Origin: Lineus longissimus
Lineage: Eukaryota; Nemertea; Pilidiophora; Heteronemertea; Lineidae
Reading direction: 5' to 3'
DNA: 64,000 nt
Assembly: GCF_910592395.1 (NCBI RefSeq)
Contig: NC_088320.1
Coordinates: 7,998,001-8,062,000, forward strand
In this document: one piece after another, positions 11,590-22,500 of the stretch
Numbering within the stretch: position 1 is the stretch's first letter
How the letters are laid out: the number at the start of each line of letters is the position of its first letter
Notes under the pieces: generated by a model
What the model was told of the DNA's origin: nothing
The model's input: the letters and a program-made list of their open reading frames with translations, nothing else
Database searches by the model: none
Position numbers and translations under genes: made by a program

Positions 11590-11617
<28 letters not shown>

Positions 11618-11680
11618 CTATTGAGGGGGAGGGCTATTGAGGGGGGCTATTGAGGGGGGGGGGGGGCTATTGAGCTCTTA
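11590..11680. repeat. 28-base poly-G and GGGGCTATTGA repeats
   Basis: A pure run of 28 G (11590-11617) is followed by four units of (G)nCTATTGA. This is the longest homopolymer in the window. Confidence 0.85.
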
Positions 11681-11689
11681 TTTTCACGT

Positions 11690-11960
11690 GCACGTGGCCG
11701 GTCCACTGCGTTCGCATCCTGGCACTACACTCCTGGACGCAGTGGACCAGCCTCGTCCTGTCGCATCCAATTACTCGGACTAGGATGACGCAATGGACTG
11801 GCCCGGGAGTCTACATGGGACCAGTTGTTCTCAATATACTCCGCCTCTCGATATTTCATATATATGTATATTTTATGTATAGGACATACATACATATGGG
11901 GGCGGACGCAGTGGACCGGCCTCGTTCCTATAATTGCCGCGTCCGCTGTAGCTATTTTGA
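11690..11960. repeat. Dispersed repeat with GGACGCAGTGGACC motifs
   Basis: GGACGCAGTGGACCRGCCTCG occurs at about 11737 and 11908 and inverted at about 11698. The block TAGGATGACGCAATGGACTG matches 6118-6137. Probably a decayed transposable element. No coding capacity seen. Confidence 0.5.
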
Positions 11961-11999
11961 GATCGATTCGAATTTCATGCACAGGGATTTGAGGCAAAA

Positions 12000-13080
12000 A
12001 GTGGCAATTTATACAAGAAATTAAAAAATTCCAGAGGTACCATACATGTAGCTAACATTTTGGTCGGGGGGAGGGGGGTTAGCGAAATGACACTCTTTGA
12101 ATTTTTTAGGAAAAAATCTTGGTCAAAAACACAGTTTTTGATGACGTCTAGGGGGAGTGGTCCTCCTGCTCAGATTGGTGTCGCGAACTCGTTGTCTTCC
12201 TTTTTGAACATTTCAATTGGGATCGATTGACCATGTCCACAGTATATCTCCCATTTCTTAAAATTTCGAAAACTGTCTTTGATCGTCGGTGAAACCAGAG
12301 TGTTATTAGGGTAATAGCGGCTATATGTTCGAAAAAGGAGTACGCCGTTCGTAATTGCAGGAATATAGGCTACACAATGCCGTCGTGCAGTTATTACATG
12401 TACATGTATGAGTTTGCTGAAATTTGGTATTTATAGTAGTAGTAAGGCATGTTGTTTATGGTCCCGATTGGCGAGGATTCGCGAGGAGGATTCGTCCAAA
12501 AATAGATTCTAGGCGGGAAATTCAAAAAATAGTTCTCAAATGGACAAAAGAGGGCGCTTTAATCAGCGGGAAATTTGTTGAGAAACAGTTTTCAAATGGA
12601 TAAAAGAGGGTGCAGCGGGAAATTCAAATTTTGAAGTGACAATAGCCCATATTACTACAAGCTTGCATCGGGGTGGCCTTTAGAAAAGCCTTTTTTGTCC
12701 TAAGGAGGACCTTTTTTTGTTTGGAAGGGTAGCCCTTCACAGGAACTTTGGACGATGGTCTTTGTGAAGCAGATACCAGGTTGTCTCATCGGCCGCTTCG
12801 AAGAATCGACTTCTGCATGTCTGTAGCAGGAACCAAGCATCGGGAGTAACCTCTAACATAGCGATGTTGAAGCTGTCTCTTCGCACCTGACTCGATCATG
12901 CTTCTATTCATTGTGTAGAATATTTGCTGGTAGAATTATTACCCCCATGAAGGTGTTCATTTCAGGTTGGTAGTTCTTGTGTACAAACTTGGCCGACTCA
13001 ATGACGCTCTTGGGTAGATCAAAGATTGGTTTTGGGTAGAGGTCTACATCCTGGAGCTTCCAATACTTGGTCGGTTCCAA
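12000..13080. other. Gene-free stretch with MITE fragment and short duplication
   Basis: 12330-12440 resembles one end of the TACGCCGTTCG MITE (AGTACGCCGTTCGTAATT). 12510-12630 holds two copies of a word group AGCGGGAAATT...CAAATGGA.AAAAGAGGG. No exon recognised. Confidence 0.45.
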
Positions 13081-13105
13081 TTCTTCTAGATGTGTGTAAC
13101 CACTG

Positions 13106-13225
13106 TCGATGATGTAGCGCTTAGAGTGTTAGACCGTGGTTCGGCTGGTCAAGGGTTCGACTCCCGGTGAATCTACCACATGTTATTATTTTCATTATTA
13201 TCATTATCATTATTACATCTTGAAG
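13106..13225 (+). repeat. tRNA-derived SINE-like remnant
   Basis: GTAGCGCTTAGAGTGTTAGAC looks like a decayed A-box/D-arm. About 30 bases later GGTTCGACTCC is a good pol III B-box, followed by a (TTATCA)n-like tail at 13185-13216. I could not fold a full cloverleaf (the T-stem pairs at only three of five positions), so I call it a tRNA-derived SINE head rather than a tRNA gene. Confidence 0.4.
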
Positions 13226-13477
13226 AAAACCACCGAAACAAACCTTTTCAAACAGCAGCACGCACTGATTCCATGCGTTCGAGTAATTCCGAGGATGATT
13301 CGTATCAGCAGCAAGATTTCTCGAGGCTACATTGGGGTGGAAAAGTATTTCCGTCTGACCGTGACTTCTCCAATCAGAGTTAGTTGAAGGGCATACTGAG
13401 ATTCAGGCTATTTATACTCCTTCGTCATATCGAAAGGGGGGGAGGGTGATTGAAAACCACTGCTGCCAGGATGTTTA

Positions 13478-13592
13478 AAGGGGATCGCCGTTCGTTCACA
13501 TATATTTTCTGGAGTACCGGTACGGCAGTTGAGTGTGTCATTTTCATTCAAGAGACGACCAATGTAAACTGGTAGACGGCGTGAGCCTTTAA
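13478..13592. mobile_element. Short MITE with GCCGTTCGTTCA/GACGGCGTGAG ends
   Basis: AAAGGGGATCGCCGTTCG at 13478 and AGACGGCGTGAGCCTTTAAA at 13573-13592 form imperfect terminal inverted repeats around about 75 bp. The ends resemble those of the TACGCCGTTCG family, so this may be a related sub-family. Confidence 0.45.
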
Positions 13593-13916
13593 AAAATCAC
13601 CAATTGCAATAAAGATCTCACCAAAACAGAATGTAGGCTAACTGTTAGATTTGCAAGACATATCCAAACCACCTCACAACACTTGCAAAATCATTATTAG
13701 CGAGGATAAGTATGCTACAGAATGAGGAGGTGCACGGAAGGGAATTCGAACACTAAGTCATCTTGGTTACCTAGATCCATGATGGAGGCAACTCGGTGTA
13801 CACTCAACCATGATATTTTTTTCCGCGTCAGTTTTGTCCTCAACTTCATGCATAAAACATTCAATGTCATATGTAGCTCTGTATGGATAAAATTAGTCTT
13901 TCAGTGCTGGTACTGC

Positions 13917-15195
13917 TCATAGCATGTCTTTCCATCTTGGCAAACACACCACCCGGGAATAGAAATTTAGTCTTTTCTTAAGACAGGTCTTTTCATGTCG
14001 GACATAGTGCCAGCTCCGTAAAAAGACGCTTTCACAACTTCGACACTTGTGCGCTTTAGAGAATGACTTGAAGTCCTTGATGTAACTGAAATGTTTTTCA
14101 TGAAGATTCAAATACACTGTACATGTAGTTCTATAGTTTGCAAGACTACGACGTATGAGTTCTGCTTGATCTTGCTCATTGATTGAGTACCCTTTTATAT
14201 CTACCTGGAAAATGTCCTCCATTTTCTGTAGTTCATGCAACATAACACCCTCATACTTAGCAATGGATGTTTCCAACACGGCCTGAGCACAATATTCCGA
14301 AAACAACTTAACAGTAGGTGTCTCAAGCGCTGCAACCCTGTTTCTTTGATGAAGTGCCAAACATCGAAAGAAGCAAAAGAGTATCTTGAATGATATCACC
14401 ACCATCCTTTTTCTTATCCGATGCAATGACAGACTTGTTATCCTTTTAAAATATACTGCGGTAGTGGTTCGCGACCTGTTCCTATGGGATGGGTATGCAG
14501 TGGGTACAAGTAGATCTATACCAACACATTTGTAACAAGTTCCAACGTCCACTGGCTGTTGGTCTTAGGTTTCTAGCATACTCCAAGATATCCACATCCC
14601 CTAAGCTAAGATGGACAGTAGATTGTTCAATCCACTACTGTTTTGAATCAGCATAGGCTGCTCAAGTACTCTGGTATTGTTACTGGCATGATAATACTTA
14701 TCTACGTTCCTCCGTCGTGTTGTTATAGAGCAAATTTATAGAGTTATAGAGTACAAATCCCAAGGAATAATTGACCTTATATTGGTGACGCTGTCGTTTA
14801 TGCACTTCTCTAATATGCTCTCCAATTCTTGAAATGATGGTGATTCTAACATGACATTATACAGTCTCTGGCGCCGTCCATTCATTCTGTTTCTGGTCTG
14901 AATCTGTGCCCAATTTTCACGATAGACTGCTTCATTTTCCGGTCGAATGAATGTTGGAAACTGTACCTCACGCTGGAGCCGATTCAATTCTGCTTGTCTG
15001 CTTCGTTTCTTCATTGGTTCCTCTGCTGGTTGTCTTGCTTGAAAACGTTTCCTCGACTTGGATGACTTCTTACCTTCCCCAGATGTTGATGGTGTGTCTG
15101 CGACCTTTGTTGTTTGCTTCTCATGGACAAGTTTCATGTGTCGTTTCAAATTGTCTCCTCGATCAAACTCTGTTTTTGATTCGACTTACTTTTCA
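13917..15195 (-). pseudogene. Broken mobile-element protein, DNA polymerase B N-terminal-like
   Basis: Two minus-strand segments read as one decayed gene. The upstream one (about 15195-14736) has half a C2H2 finger (DNLKRHMKLVH), a basic linker (KKSSKSRKRFQARQ) and a helical stretch (FQELESILEKCINDSV). The downstream one (about 14400-13917) has FFRCLALHQ, YEGVMLHELQKMEDIF, HEKHFSYIKDF and a CRSCESVF...HYVRHEKTC cluster. This order of motifs is one I associate with N-terminal parts of type B DNA polymerases carried by invertebrate selfish elements (Polinton-like and related). The polymerase domain itself is absent. Stops and shifts occur between 14400 and 14736, and the first finger Cys pair is missing where a repeat begins near 15170. 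Confidence 0.4.
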
Positions 15196-15605
15196 AGGTC
15201 ACAGAGGTCAGTCTGTCGGCGGCACTGTCGTTAAACAATGGCGACAAATTTTGTAACCGCTTTAGCCAGAGATCTCAAATTTGGTACAAATGTACCACTG
15301 GGTGACCGCTACTGAGAGACCGAATCGTGGCGTCATAATTTATGGTTCAAGGTTTGGCCACCAGGGGGCCAAACGTCAAAAGTGAAAATATGCGATTGCT
15401 CACTTATTACTGGTCCGAAAAATTTGAAAAAAATATGGTTGTACTTCTAGCAATGGTGCATCATATATCCACCACGTTATTTTTCCGATCTACTTTTCAA
15501 GGCCACAGGATCAAGGTCGTCTCGCGGCACCGCTGTTGGAGAACGGCGGCATGCTTTGTAACTACTTTAGCCAGAGATCTCTAATTTGGTACAAATGGAC
15601 CCCAT
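15170..15605. repeat. Tandem-core repeat units (copy 4, partial)
   Basis: About one and a half units of period ~308 bp: TACTTTTCAAGGTCACAGAG at about 15186 and TACTTTTCAAGGCCACAGGA at about 15491, each followed by a GTAACYRCTTTAGCCAGAGATCT block. GGCCACCAGGGGGCCAAACG marks the core. Terminal hairpin and microsatellite are not present. Confidence 0.6.
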
Positions 15606-15945
15606 CGCATTCAAATATCTTTATTTTATCTCTGTGATATTTTAAAAAACAGCGGACATTTACTTTTTCCTGGAAGGACTGTACATTAGTAACAGAACAA
15701 GGTGACGCATTCTAGTTGACATGAAGCGTTTAATTACCTCAACATACGCCAGACGGCGCTACATAGATGATGAATCTTTTTACACAAATCAACAGTAATT
15801 TTGTTTGAGCACGAAGTCACAATCAACACAAAAAAATGTCTAATCCGCGCACGGGACAAGTCAGCCCTCTTTACGTTTCACAAAAAAATGTCTTGGAACA
15901 CAATTACACAATAGATTTTTTTTACTTGCTAACCAACAAACTCTA

Positions 15946-16199
15946 CAGGGTGTATAAATAAAACGGAACAGTTGCTCTTTTCCCTAATACTTAAAACTCC
16001 AGGACAGAATTGATGCTCTGTGTCTTATTCACTGCATACAATTCTTAAGTAATGCCCAGATGGTAGGAAAATTGTTGTCACTCGATCCAGGTATTGAGAT
16101 CCAGACGCATAATATGACCTACATGTCTTTGTCACATCTAACTAGAGTTTTAAATATTGGGGAAAATAGCAACTGTTCCGTTTCTATTGATACACCCTG
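15946..16199. mobile_element. Tc1/mariner-type MITE with TA duplication
   Basis: CAGGGTGTATAAATAAAACG at 15946 and its reverse complement (ending ATACACCCTG at 16199) form terminal repeats of about 50 bp that include GGAACAGTTGCT.TTTTCCC. TA flanks both ends (15944-15945, 16200-16201). 254 bp, non-coding. Confidence 0.75.
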
Positions 16200-16311
16200 T
16201 AGTGTAATTGATAAAATAGAATACTTTGTCTAGAAAATAAATACTGATACTAAAGCAGCTGTAAATTCAACAGTCCGAAGTGATGTTAAGTCTTTGAAAT
16301 ATGTTAAACGA

Positions 16312-16317
16312 TGATGG

Positions 16318-16354
<37 letters not shown>

Positions 16355-16368
16355 AATGATGATGATAA
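16312..16368. repeat. (GAT)n microsatellite
   Basis: About fifteen GAT units. They create a poly-Asp open frame that has no other protein features. Confidence 0.85.
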
Positions 16369-16945
16369 ATCTTATTTCGAATTTAGCTTTTTACATGCGA
16401 CGAATATTATCATTATGCATACAGTAGTGCGCAAAAATATCAGAACAGTCCATAGAGTTAGGATATTTCTCACTTCTACACAACATTCTGTTCTTTTCTT
16501 TGCTGGACAGGCTTACCTCCAGCTGATTTAAAGATGTAGACAAAATATCAGGAAAACATTACAATTTGTAAATATCATGACAAACCCAACTGTCTCATTC
16601 ATCAAATAATTCATCGCAAACTAATAGTCGTAGTTCCACCTTTCATAAAACCCCGTGTTTTTTCAAGACCCGTGTCTTCGCCGTGTGTCAAAAAACCCGG
16701 GGCGCACTTACACCTATCAGTGGTGTTAGATAATGGTTGATCATGTTAATAGCCCCGGCGACAGGTGCGCTGTAGGTAGGGAGCTCTCCTGTGTTTCTTT
16801 CCCGTTGGAGGGGAATTTCGCATGCGCAATACCGAGGCAACTACACCACGCCATCTGTCGCCGGATCTTAGAACTTGCAATTGCCGTGTCTATTCAGATT
16901 CCTCCTATCAAAAAATCTGTGTTGAACATGGGTCTAAATTAGCAC

Positions 16946-18586
16946 CCGGGGCCTTATTCACAAAAGCCTCGCAAACGCTTCGCAATCGCAAACACCTCGC
17001 CTAGCAAAATTTTCTAATCACAAAAGCCTCGCTACGCAATCGCTTCGCCAGGTCGTCGGTAATTTAGCGAATTCGCAGTGTCTTCACAAACTCCTCGCAC
17101 GCATTGCGGGTGATTTCATGAAGACATTGCTCACGCTTCGCAATCGCAGTGTGGTCGCTCAACCCTCGTTAACTCCATAATTTTAGCGAGAGCTTTTGGG
17201 CTCTCGCAAAGCATTCACACGAAAAAAACATGGCGCTCCTTTTTGCAATAGAAGAGGAAAATCAACGACATTTTCGCCGAAATAGGATATTTAGAGACCG
17301 GGTAAATCCGCTGGACATTTACGATGACGTAGACTTGATGAAGAGGTTTCGTATGCCACGTCACGTTATTCTGGAAGTTGTGGATTTGATCAAAGAAGAT
17401 GTAGAACATCCAACACAACGATCTCATGCTTTACCGGCAAGTTTACAGGTGATGTGCGCCCTCCGTTATTATGCAACGGGAGATCTGCAGTTTGTAAGTG
17501 GGGACCTCAATGGCATTAGTCAAGCATCTGTGTCACGAATTGTTTATAGAGTTTCCACAGCACTGGAAAGGAAGGCGTCGCAAGTTATAACATTTCCACG
17601 AGATCACCATCTCCAACAAGAAGTAAAAGAGGGTTTCTATAATCAAGAGCGCCGCCGCATACCAAATGTACTTGGCTGTGCAGATGGAAGCTTGGTTGGA
17701 ATAAAGGCTCCCTCGGTCCAAGAAGAAGCCTACGTCAGCCGAAAACATTCCCACGCAATCAACGTGCAAGGCATATGTGACCATACCTTGAAGTTTACCA
17801 ATTTGGTGGCAAAATGGCCAGGTGGTACTCATGATGCCTTTATCTGGAACAACTGTAGATTAAATCGTAAATTTCAGAACGATGGGCTCCCAAATGGCTT
17901 TTTATTGGGTGATAGTGCCCACCCATTGCTTCCTTGGTTGATCACTCCCGTACGTCACCCACGAGATGCGGCGGAGGACGAATTCAATGCCCACCACAGA
18001 AGAATTCGGCAGAAGATCGAGAACGCATTCGGACGATGGAAAATGAGATGGCTTTGCCTCCACAAATATGGTAAGCTGACACATTATTCAAATGGTCGAC
18101 TTAATCATCGAATGTGGCCGTCAGGAGGCTGGACTCGTATTCATTAAGTCCCTACCATGACTGAAAGCAATTCTTTTGTTGAAACTTTGAAGTACCGGTA
18201 TATAATAGTTCCATGGGATTCCCCCAGACTAAGACCTCCTAAAACATACTTTGCACGAGAACAATATAATGTACTAGTAATGGGCCTTTCAATTTTTCCA
18301 GGCGGGGTTCTCACCCTTTCCCCAGAAAGGTGTGTTAAGGCTTCCCGGTCAATGCATACACGCATCGGTATGAGTCATTCAGACATTGTTAATGGATCAC
18401 GTAATCAGTAATCGCGCCTGCGGAACTTTAGGGAATTCGCTAGCAGAGAGGGACAGCGAAGACATAGCGAAATATTGCGAAGGCCTTTGTGAAACGCTCG
18501 CTTCGCTAAGTTAGCGATTGCGCATGGGTCTCGCAAACGCTTCGCTTCGCAAATACTTAGCGAGACTTTTGTGAAGAAGGCCCCAG
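16946..18586. mobile_element. PIF/Harbinger-type transposon
   Basis: Terminal inverted repeats CCGGGGCCTTATTCACAAAA (16946) and, read inward from the right end, CTGGGGCCTTCTTCACAAAA (18586), continuing with sub-terminal clusters of CGCTTCGC/GCGAAGCG words on both sides. It carries one transposase ORF. No Myb/SANT-like second gene fits in the remaining ~700 bp. Flanks are ATTAGCAC (16938-16945) and ATTAGCCC (18587-18594), which looks like an 8-bp target duplication with one mismatch; the family norm is 3 bp. Confidence 0.75.
17230..18147 (+). CDS. HARBI1-like transposase (DDE nuclease), C-terminus frameshifted
   Basis: The 305-residue protein has the PIF/Harbinger nuclease (DDE_Tnp_4) layout. 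An N-terminal helical domain (DRVNPLDIYDD, FRMPRHVILEV) is followed by a helix-turn-helix-like block (GISQASVSRIVYRV, residues ~96-109). The catalytic residues follow in order: Asp in GCADGSLVGIKAP (~155), Asp in WPGGTHDAFIW (~200) and Glu in RIRQKIENAFGRWK (~263). LLGDSAHPLLPWLITP is also conserved. After WLCLHKYGKL the frame departs from the family, and the expected LIIECG segment is readable in another frame from about 18095. A one-base indel has therefore replaced the last ~50 residues. HARBI1-type proteins are about 350 residues. Start chosen at the ATG giving MALLFAIEEE. All three catalytic residues survive, so decay is recent. Confidence 0.85.
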   Translation: MALLFAIEEENQRHFRRNRIFRDRVNPLDIYDDVDLMKRFRMPRHVILEVVDLIKEDVEHPTQRSHALPASLQVMCALRYYATGDLQFVSGDLNGISQASVSRIVYRVSTALERKASQVITFPRDHHLQQEVKEGFYNQERRRIPNVLGCADGSLVGIKAPSVQEEAYVSRKHSHAINVQGICDHTLKFTNLVAKWPGGTHDAFIWNNCRLNRKFQNDGLPNGFLLGDSAHPLLPWLITPVRHPRDAAEDEFNAHHRRIRQKIENAFGRWKMRWLCLHKYGKLTHYSNGRLNHRMWPSGGWTRIH

Positions 18587-18715
18587 ATTAGCCCCATCGA
18601 GCTCGATGGGGCTAATAGACACGGGGATTTGACAAATGGGTCTATTTAGACACGGCAATTCATAGGTGTAAGCGCAAAAGACACGGGGATTTGATAGGTG
18701 GAAGTACGACTAATG

Positions 18716-19572
18716 TCATCTATGATCAATTCTAAGAGATCCTGCCAAAAAATTCTTAAAAACTCCTTTCATTTTGAAAATATCACGAGTTATCTGACAC
18801 CTCTTCAGCTAATTTTTCAAATTATGATCTCCCCCTAGGATAACAAATCAAATAATATCCTGGAGTCACTTTGTTTAGTTTATGAGAGCCTGATATATCA
18901 TTAAAATTTTGTCCAAATTTTGAAACTTTCAAAATATATCAAAATGTTGATAATTTGTAATATCACGAAGCGAAGTGAGATTTTCCGAATTTCTTTCTTC
19001 GGGAATTCTTATAACGATCCATAGAGTGATGTGACATCATTTTGGGACCAATTATTTGAAGTATCAAAAACGTCTTTTTTATGATATTTTCAAATTGTGA
19101 TGTTTTCGTGATATCTTATCCAAATCTTTAAATTCCTGTGCACAACATTCATAAGTCATTAGGTAAAGCTTAAGGTGAGCCAGTCTGTTTTTTAAGGCAG
19201 AGAATAGGAAATATCCTAACTTTGTTGGGTGTTCTAATATTTTTTCACACTACTGTATCTTATCACAGATTTTCTTGGATGGTTACGAGTCAAACAGGAG
19301 AATCAAAAAGGGACCTACCAAAGTCCCCTCAAACAAGCTATTTTTGTTGCTGCAACAATTATCGCTGCGATGAGTGATAAAAGATTCTCTTATTTGGGAC
19401 GTAAAAGCGGCAATCGCTGGTTTTGACATTGATAGCAGGTCACACCAATAACCGTATCACAACCTGCAATGACCACTACAGATGAGAGATTTTTGTTTCA
19501 CGAGTTCTGATTGCAGGTTGCAGTGATATAAATTGCTTGTTTGCGGTGAGCTTAAGTGATGAGAAAACCATG
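18716..19572. other. Gene-free stretch, includes presumed NAAA 3' UTR
   Basis: AT-rich. The part next to 19573 should be the 3' UTR of the minus-strand NAAA gene. I could not fix a polyadenylation signal. No element recognised in 18720-19400. Confidence 0.5.
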
Positions 19573-22500
19573 TCACTTTCTTCCCTTTTTCCTGGAGAAC
19601 CTCTCAGGAGAGTAAAGCCTCTTCCAATCCTTTACTTTATGTGACAACGGTTGGAATTTCAGTGCTGTGTCATGACGATAGCCAGATTTCTTCAATCCAG
19701 TCGAATCATAGCGCACCCAGGAACGATACATGGAGGGATCAGCTGCACTCATAATAGAGGTCACCACTGTGTTACTGTAAGGAAAAGACTCAGTTTTAAT
19801 TAAAAATTCAATCCAATCTGTAAATCGGGACAAAAACTGTTAAGGTCACTGGTGGAACCTAACCCGGTAATCTACAGCTGTAATCTAACCTGGTAATCTA
19901 CCTGGAATTGTTTGTAGTGTCATTTCAGCCTCCAGACTTTTTTAAAATCTCTAATATTCTTACCCATTTAGGACATCCAGTGTGCTCAAGGCTTCCATCA
20001 TTGTATCATTATTTATTTTCGCCTGGCCGATACCTTTCATTACCTTGTTGGCTTGGAACCTAAAAGAAAGTCGACACAGGTAACAAAAATGTCATTCAGG
20101 CTGTTTAGAAAATGCAATGCAATGCCATAAAGGGAATTAGTATTCCCAGTGTGATCAAAAGTCACAGCCATTTTCTTGCGGTTTCAAGCGATTTTAACTT
20201 TGGCATCTAGCATTCAGACAACTCGCGGGTCGATCGCTGTGATTTTGTCTTCACGTCATACTGAAAGTACTTCTTACAATATCAGAGTTGTTATATGATG
20301 AAAAATACATTAAAAGAAGTCATGGTTGGAGAACTGCATAACCTGTAGTCAGGAAAGGAACAAATTCAGCACATCATGTTTTCGATATGATATTTTGAAC
20401 TATTATAGCTACCGGTACCTTCTATCATCATGTTGAGGAGTTGGCAGCCAATGATCATAATTTGTTTCCACCAAGAACCATCTGGAATTATCAGCGTCAA
20501 GATTCCACACATCAGCCGCTCTTGTTCGATCTCTTGTGATGACAGCACCTTCACCAGGTTGGACCCCGCCCACGATGTAGTACCCATCCGCAATCAACTT
20601 CCGCGTCGTTATTTGCTGGACTGCTTCTTTGTAAGATGTGGCATTTTCTAGAACCTGGATGAGAAGATATTGACAATTAGTGTACAGTAGAACTCGCGTA
20701 ACTCGACGTCATATAACCCGTCACTGTGCACAAGTCGGCACCTGCCAGAAAGTCCCAGTTTCATACAACGTTTATTCCATTTAACATTATGCATCCAAGT
20801 CGTCATTCAAAAGTCGTCATTTAACATAAGTCGGCACTAACCTTACAGTCCCATGTAATAGAAATGTAAGTAAAATTACATCTGTAACTCGTCACTGCCG
20901 GAAAATGATTCGATGGAGGCAGTGAGACGTACTGTAGTGCCGCGTGCAAACTAGACAGTGCAGTGTGCAAGCATGTTGCCAATGGATATCACTCGGCGGT
21001 TCACCGAATCCCGCACAGCTATTACATGTAGGCCTTATCTCCCGCCCATTGTGTGTTATGTACAAATTGCGCGAGGTTGTTGTTCTCTAAAGATGGCGTC
21101 AAATGAGCCGGGCACGAGTTCTGTACGTCGTCATTTTGACAAATTATGTGTAAGTCGTCATTATGACGACGAGTTATCTTTACTCGGCCTTCTTGTAAGT
21201 TGTCATAAAAATCTCAGTCCCGAAGGTGCTGAGTTACGCGAGTTCTACTGTATAAAGTACTACCGTATTTAGGCGTATTTAGACGCAAGCACATATAAAC
21301 GAAAACTACTTGTTTTCACCTTTGTTTTACCTGGTCAAATTTGCCGTTCTTAAGGGCATGAACCTATAAATTTCGTGGGGTCAATTTTATACTATACTGT
21401 TTCTTATACTGCGTGGTGCGCATGTGACTGCGCAGTGTCCCAGAAGTGTGGGATTCTTGTATGGCCGATGCAACTTTGCTTTACCTCGCACACTGTGCGG
21501 TCCCCGCCAGGTTGTGGGATTATTATTGGATAATTACACATACAGATGTTCGTTTTGGATAATAAACAGTAGATATTAGATTAAATATAACCAGCGTGTA
21601 CTTGGAACAACAAACAACACAGGATTTGTATGTTACCTTTTTCTCATTGTCAAGCGCATGCGCTAACATGCGGGAGATAAGTGCACCCTGAATATAAGCG
21701 CAGTGCGCCTAAATACGGTATAGTAATAATGCCAGGTCAGCAGTAATGTAGTTGCAGAGTACCTGTGAAAATAAAGCTGTTGATTTACACCGGAGAGTGA
21801 ACACAAACCTGAGGTGCAATTAAATGTCTGTTTACATTTGTCTATTCATCAAGGAGCAGCAATATCTGAAATTGGCTCACTTTATTTGGGAAGTTACCTC
21901 TCTCATGAGCATTAGATCTGGCACTCCACCATCCAGAAAGGCCATGAAGAAGTTCTCAACAGCACCAGCTGCACCAGCATGCTTCTCTGAAAACAGATAT
22001 TTCAAAATCCATTTTCGTAACTTCTTTGTAACTAATTAGCAGATCAAATCGTGAATGTCAACCCCTGTTGGATCAAGATGTGATATCATACTAAAATAGC
22101 TCCTGTTCATATTGCAGGGTTTCCGCCAGGATTAAATTTGAGGGGAGCAAAAGAAAATGTTTTCTTAAAAAGGGTATATTACCCCTCCCGAGACGTTTTT
22201 TGGCCCTAAAACTGCTACAATTGGCTCCCAAATGCTCTTATTTTACATATCAAATCATGAAAATTACTCATTTGACAGTAACACAAACTTTAGTGCTCAA
22301 AATTAAGGGGGGGATATCCCCCCCTGAAATATTTTAGAGGGGGATAAATCCCCCCCATTCCCCCTCTGGCGGAAACCCTGTCTGGTAAAAAAAGGACAAT
22401 ACCACATCTACAGGAGGTAAATTAACCACCGGCTTATCAGTTGTGCCTGCCCAAAATCAATTGATGCAAACAGAGTCTCTAAGCAAAGAGTGTCTCTGTT

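Larger units (their letters stand above)
16620..18715. mobile_element. Palindromic foldback element split by a Harbinger transposon
   Basis: CTAATAGTCGTAGTTCCACC at 16621 and GGTGGAAGTACGACTAATG at about 18698-18716 are outer inverted repeats. Further inner arms pair as well (CGCACTTACACCTAT near 16705 with TAGGTGTAAGCGC near 18663; GTGTCTATT.AG near 16887 with its mirror near 18650). On the right of the inserted transposon is a perfect 28-bp palindrome centred on GAGCTC (18588-18615). Excising 16946-18586 plus one copy of the flanking 8-mer restores a continuous palindromic arm, which supports the nesting. Confidence 0.65.

Noticed and set aside
13106-13190. Functional tRNA gene
   Set aside because: B-box is good but acceptor and T-stem do not pair properly; more consistent with a SINE head.
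14951-15256. 101-residue plus-strand frame with hydrophobic stretch
   Set aside because: It is the antisense of the mobile-element protein fragment on the minus strand.
16301-16531. Poly-Asp protein
   Set aside because: Translation of a GAT microsatellite followed by unrelated sequence.
21264-21722. hAT transposon assignment for the ACCGTATTTAGGCG element
   Set aside because: No 8-bp duplication is visible next to its ends, so the superfamily is left open.
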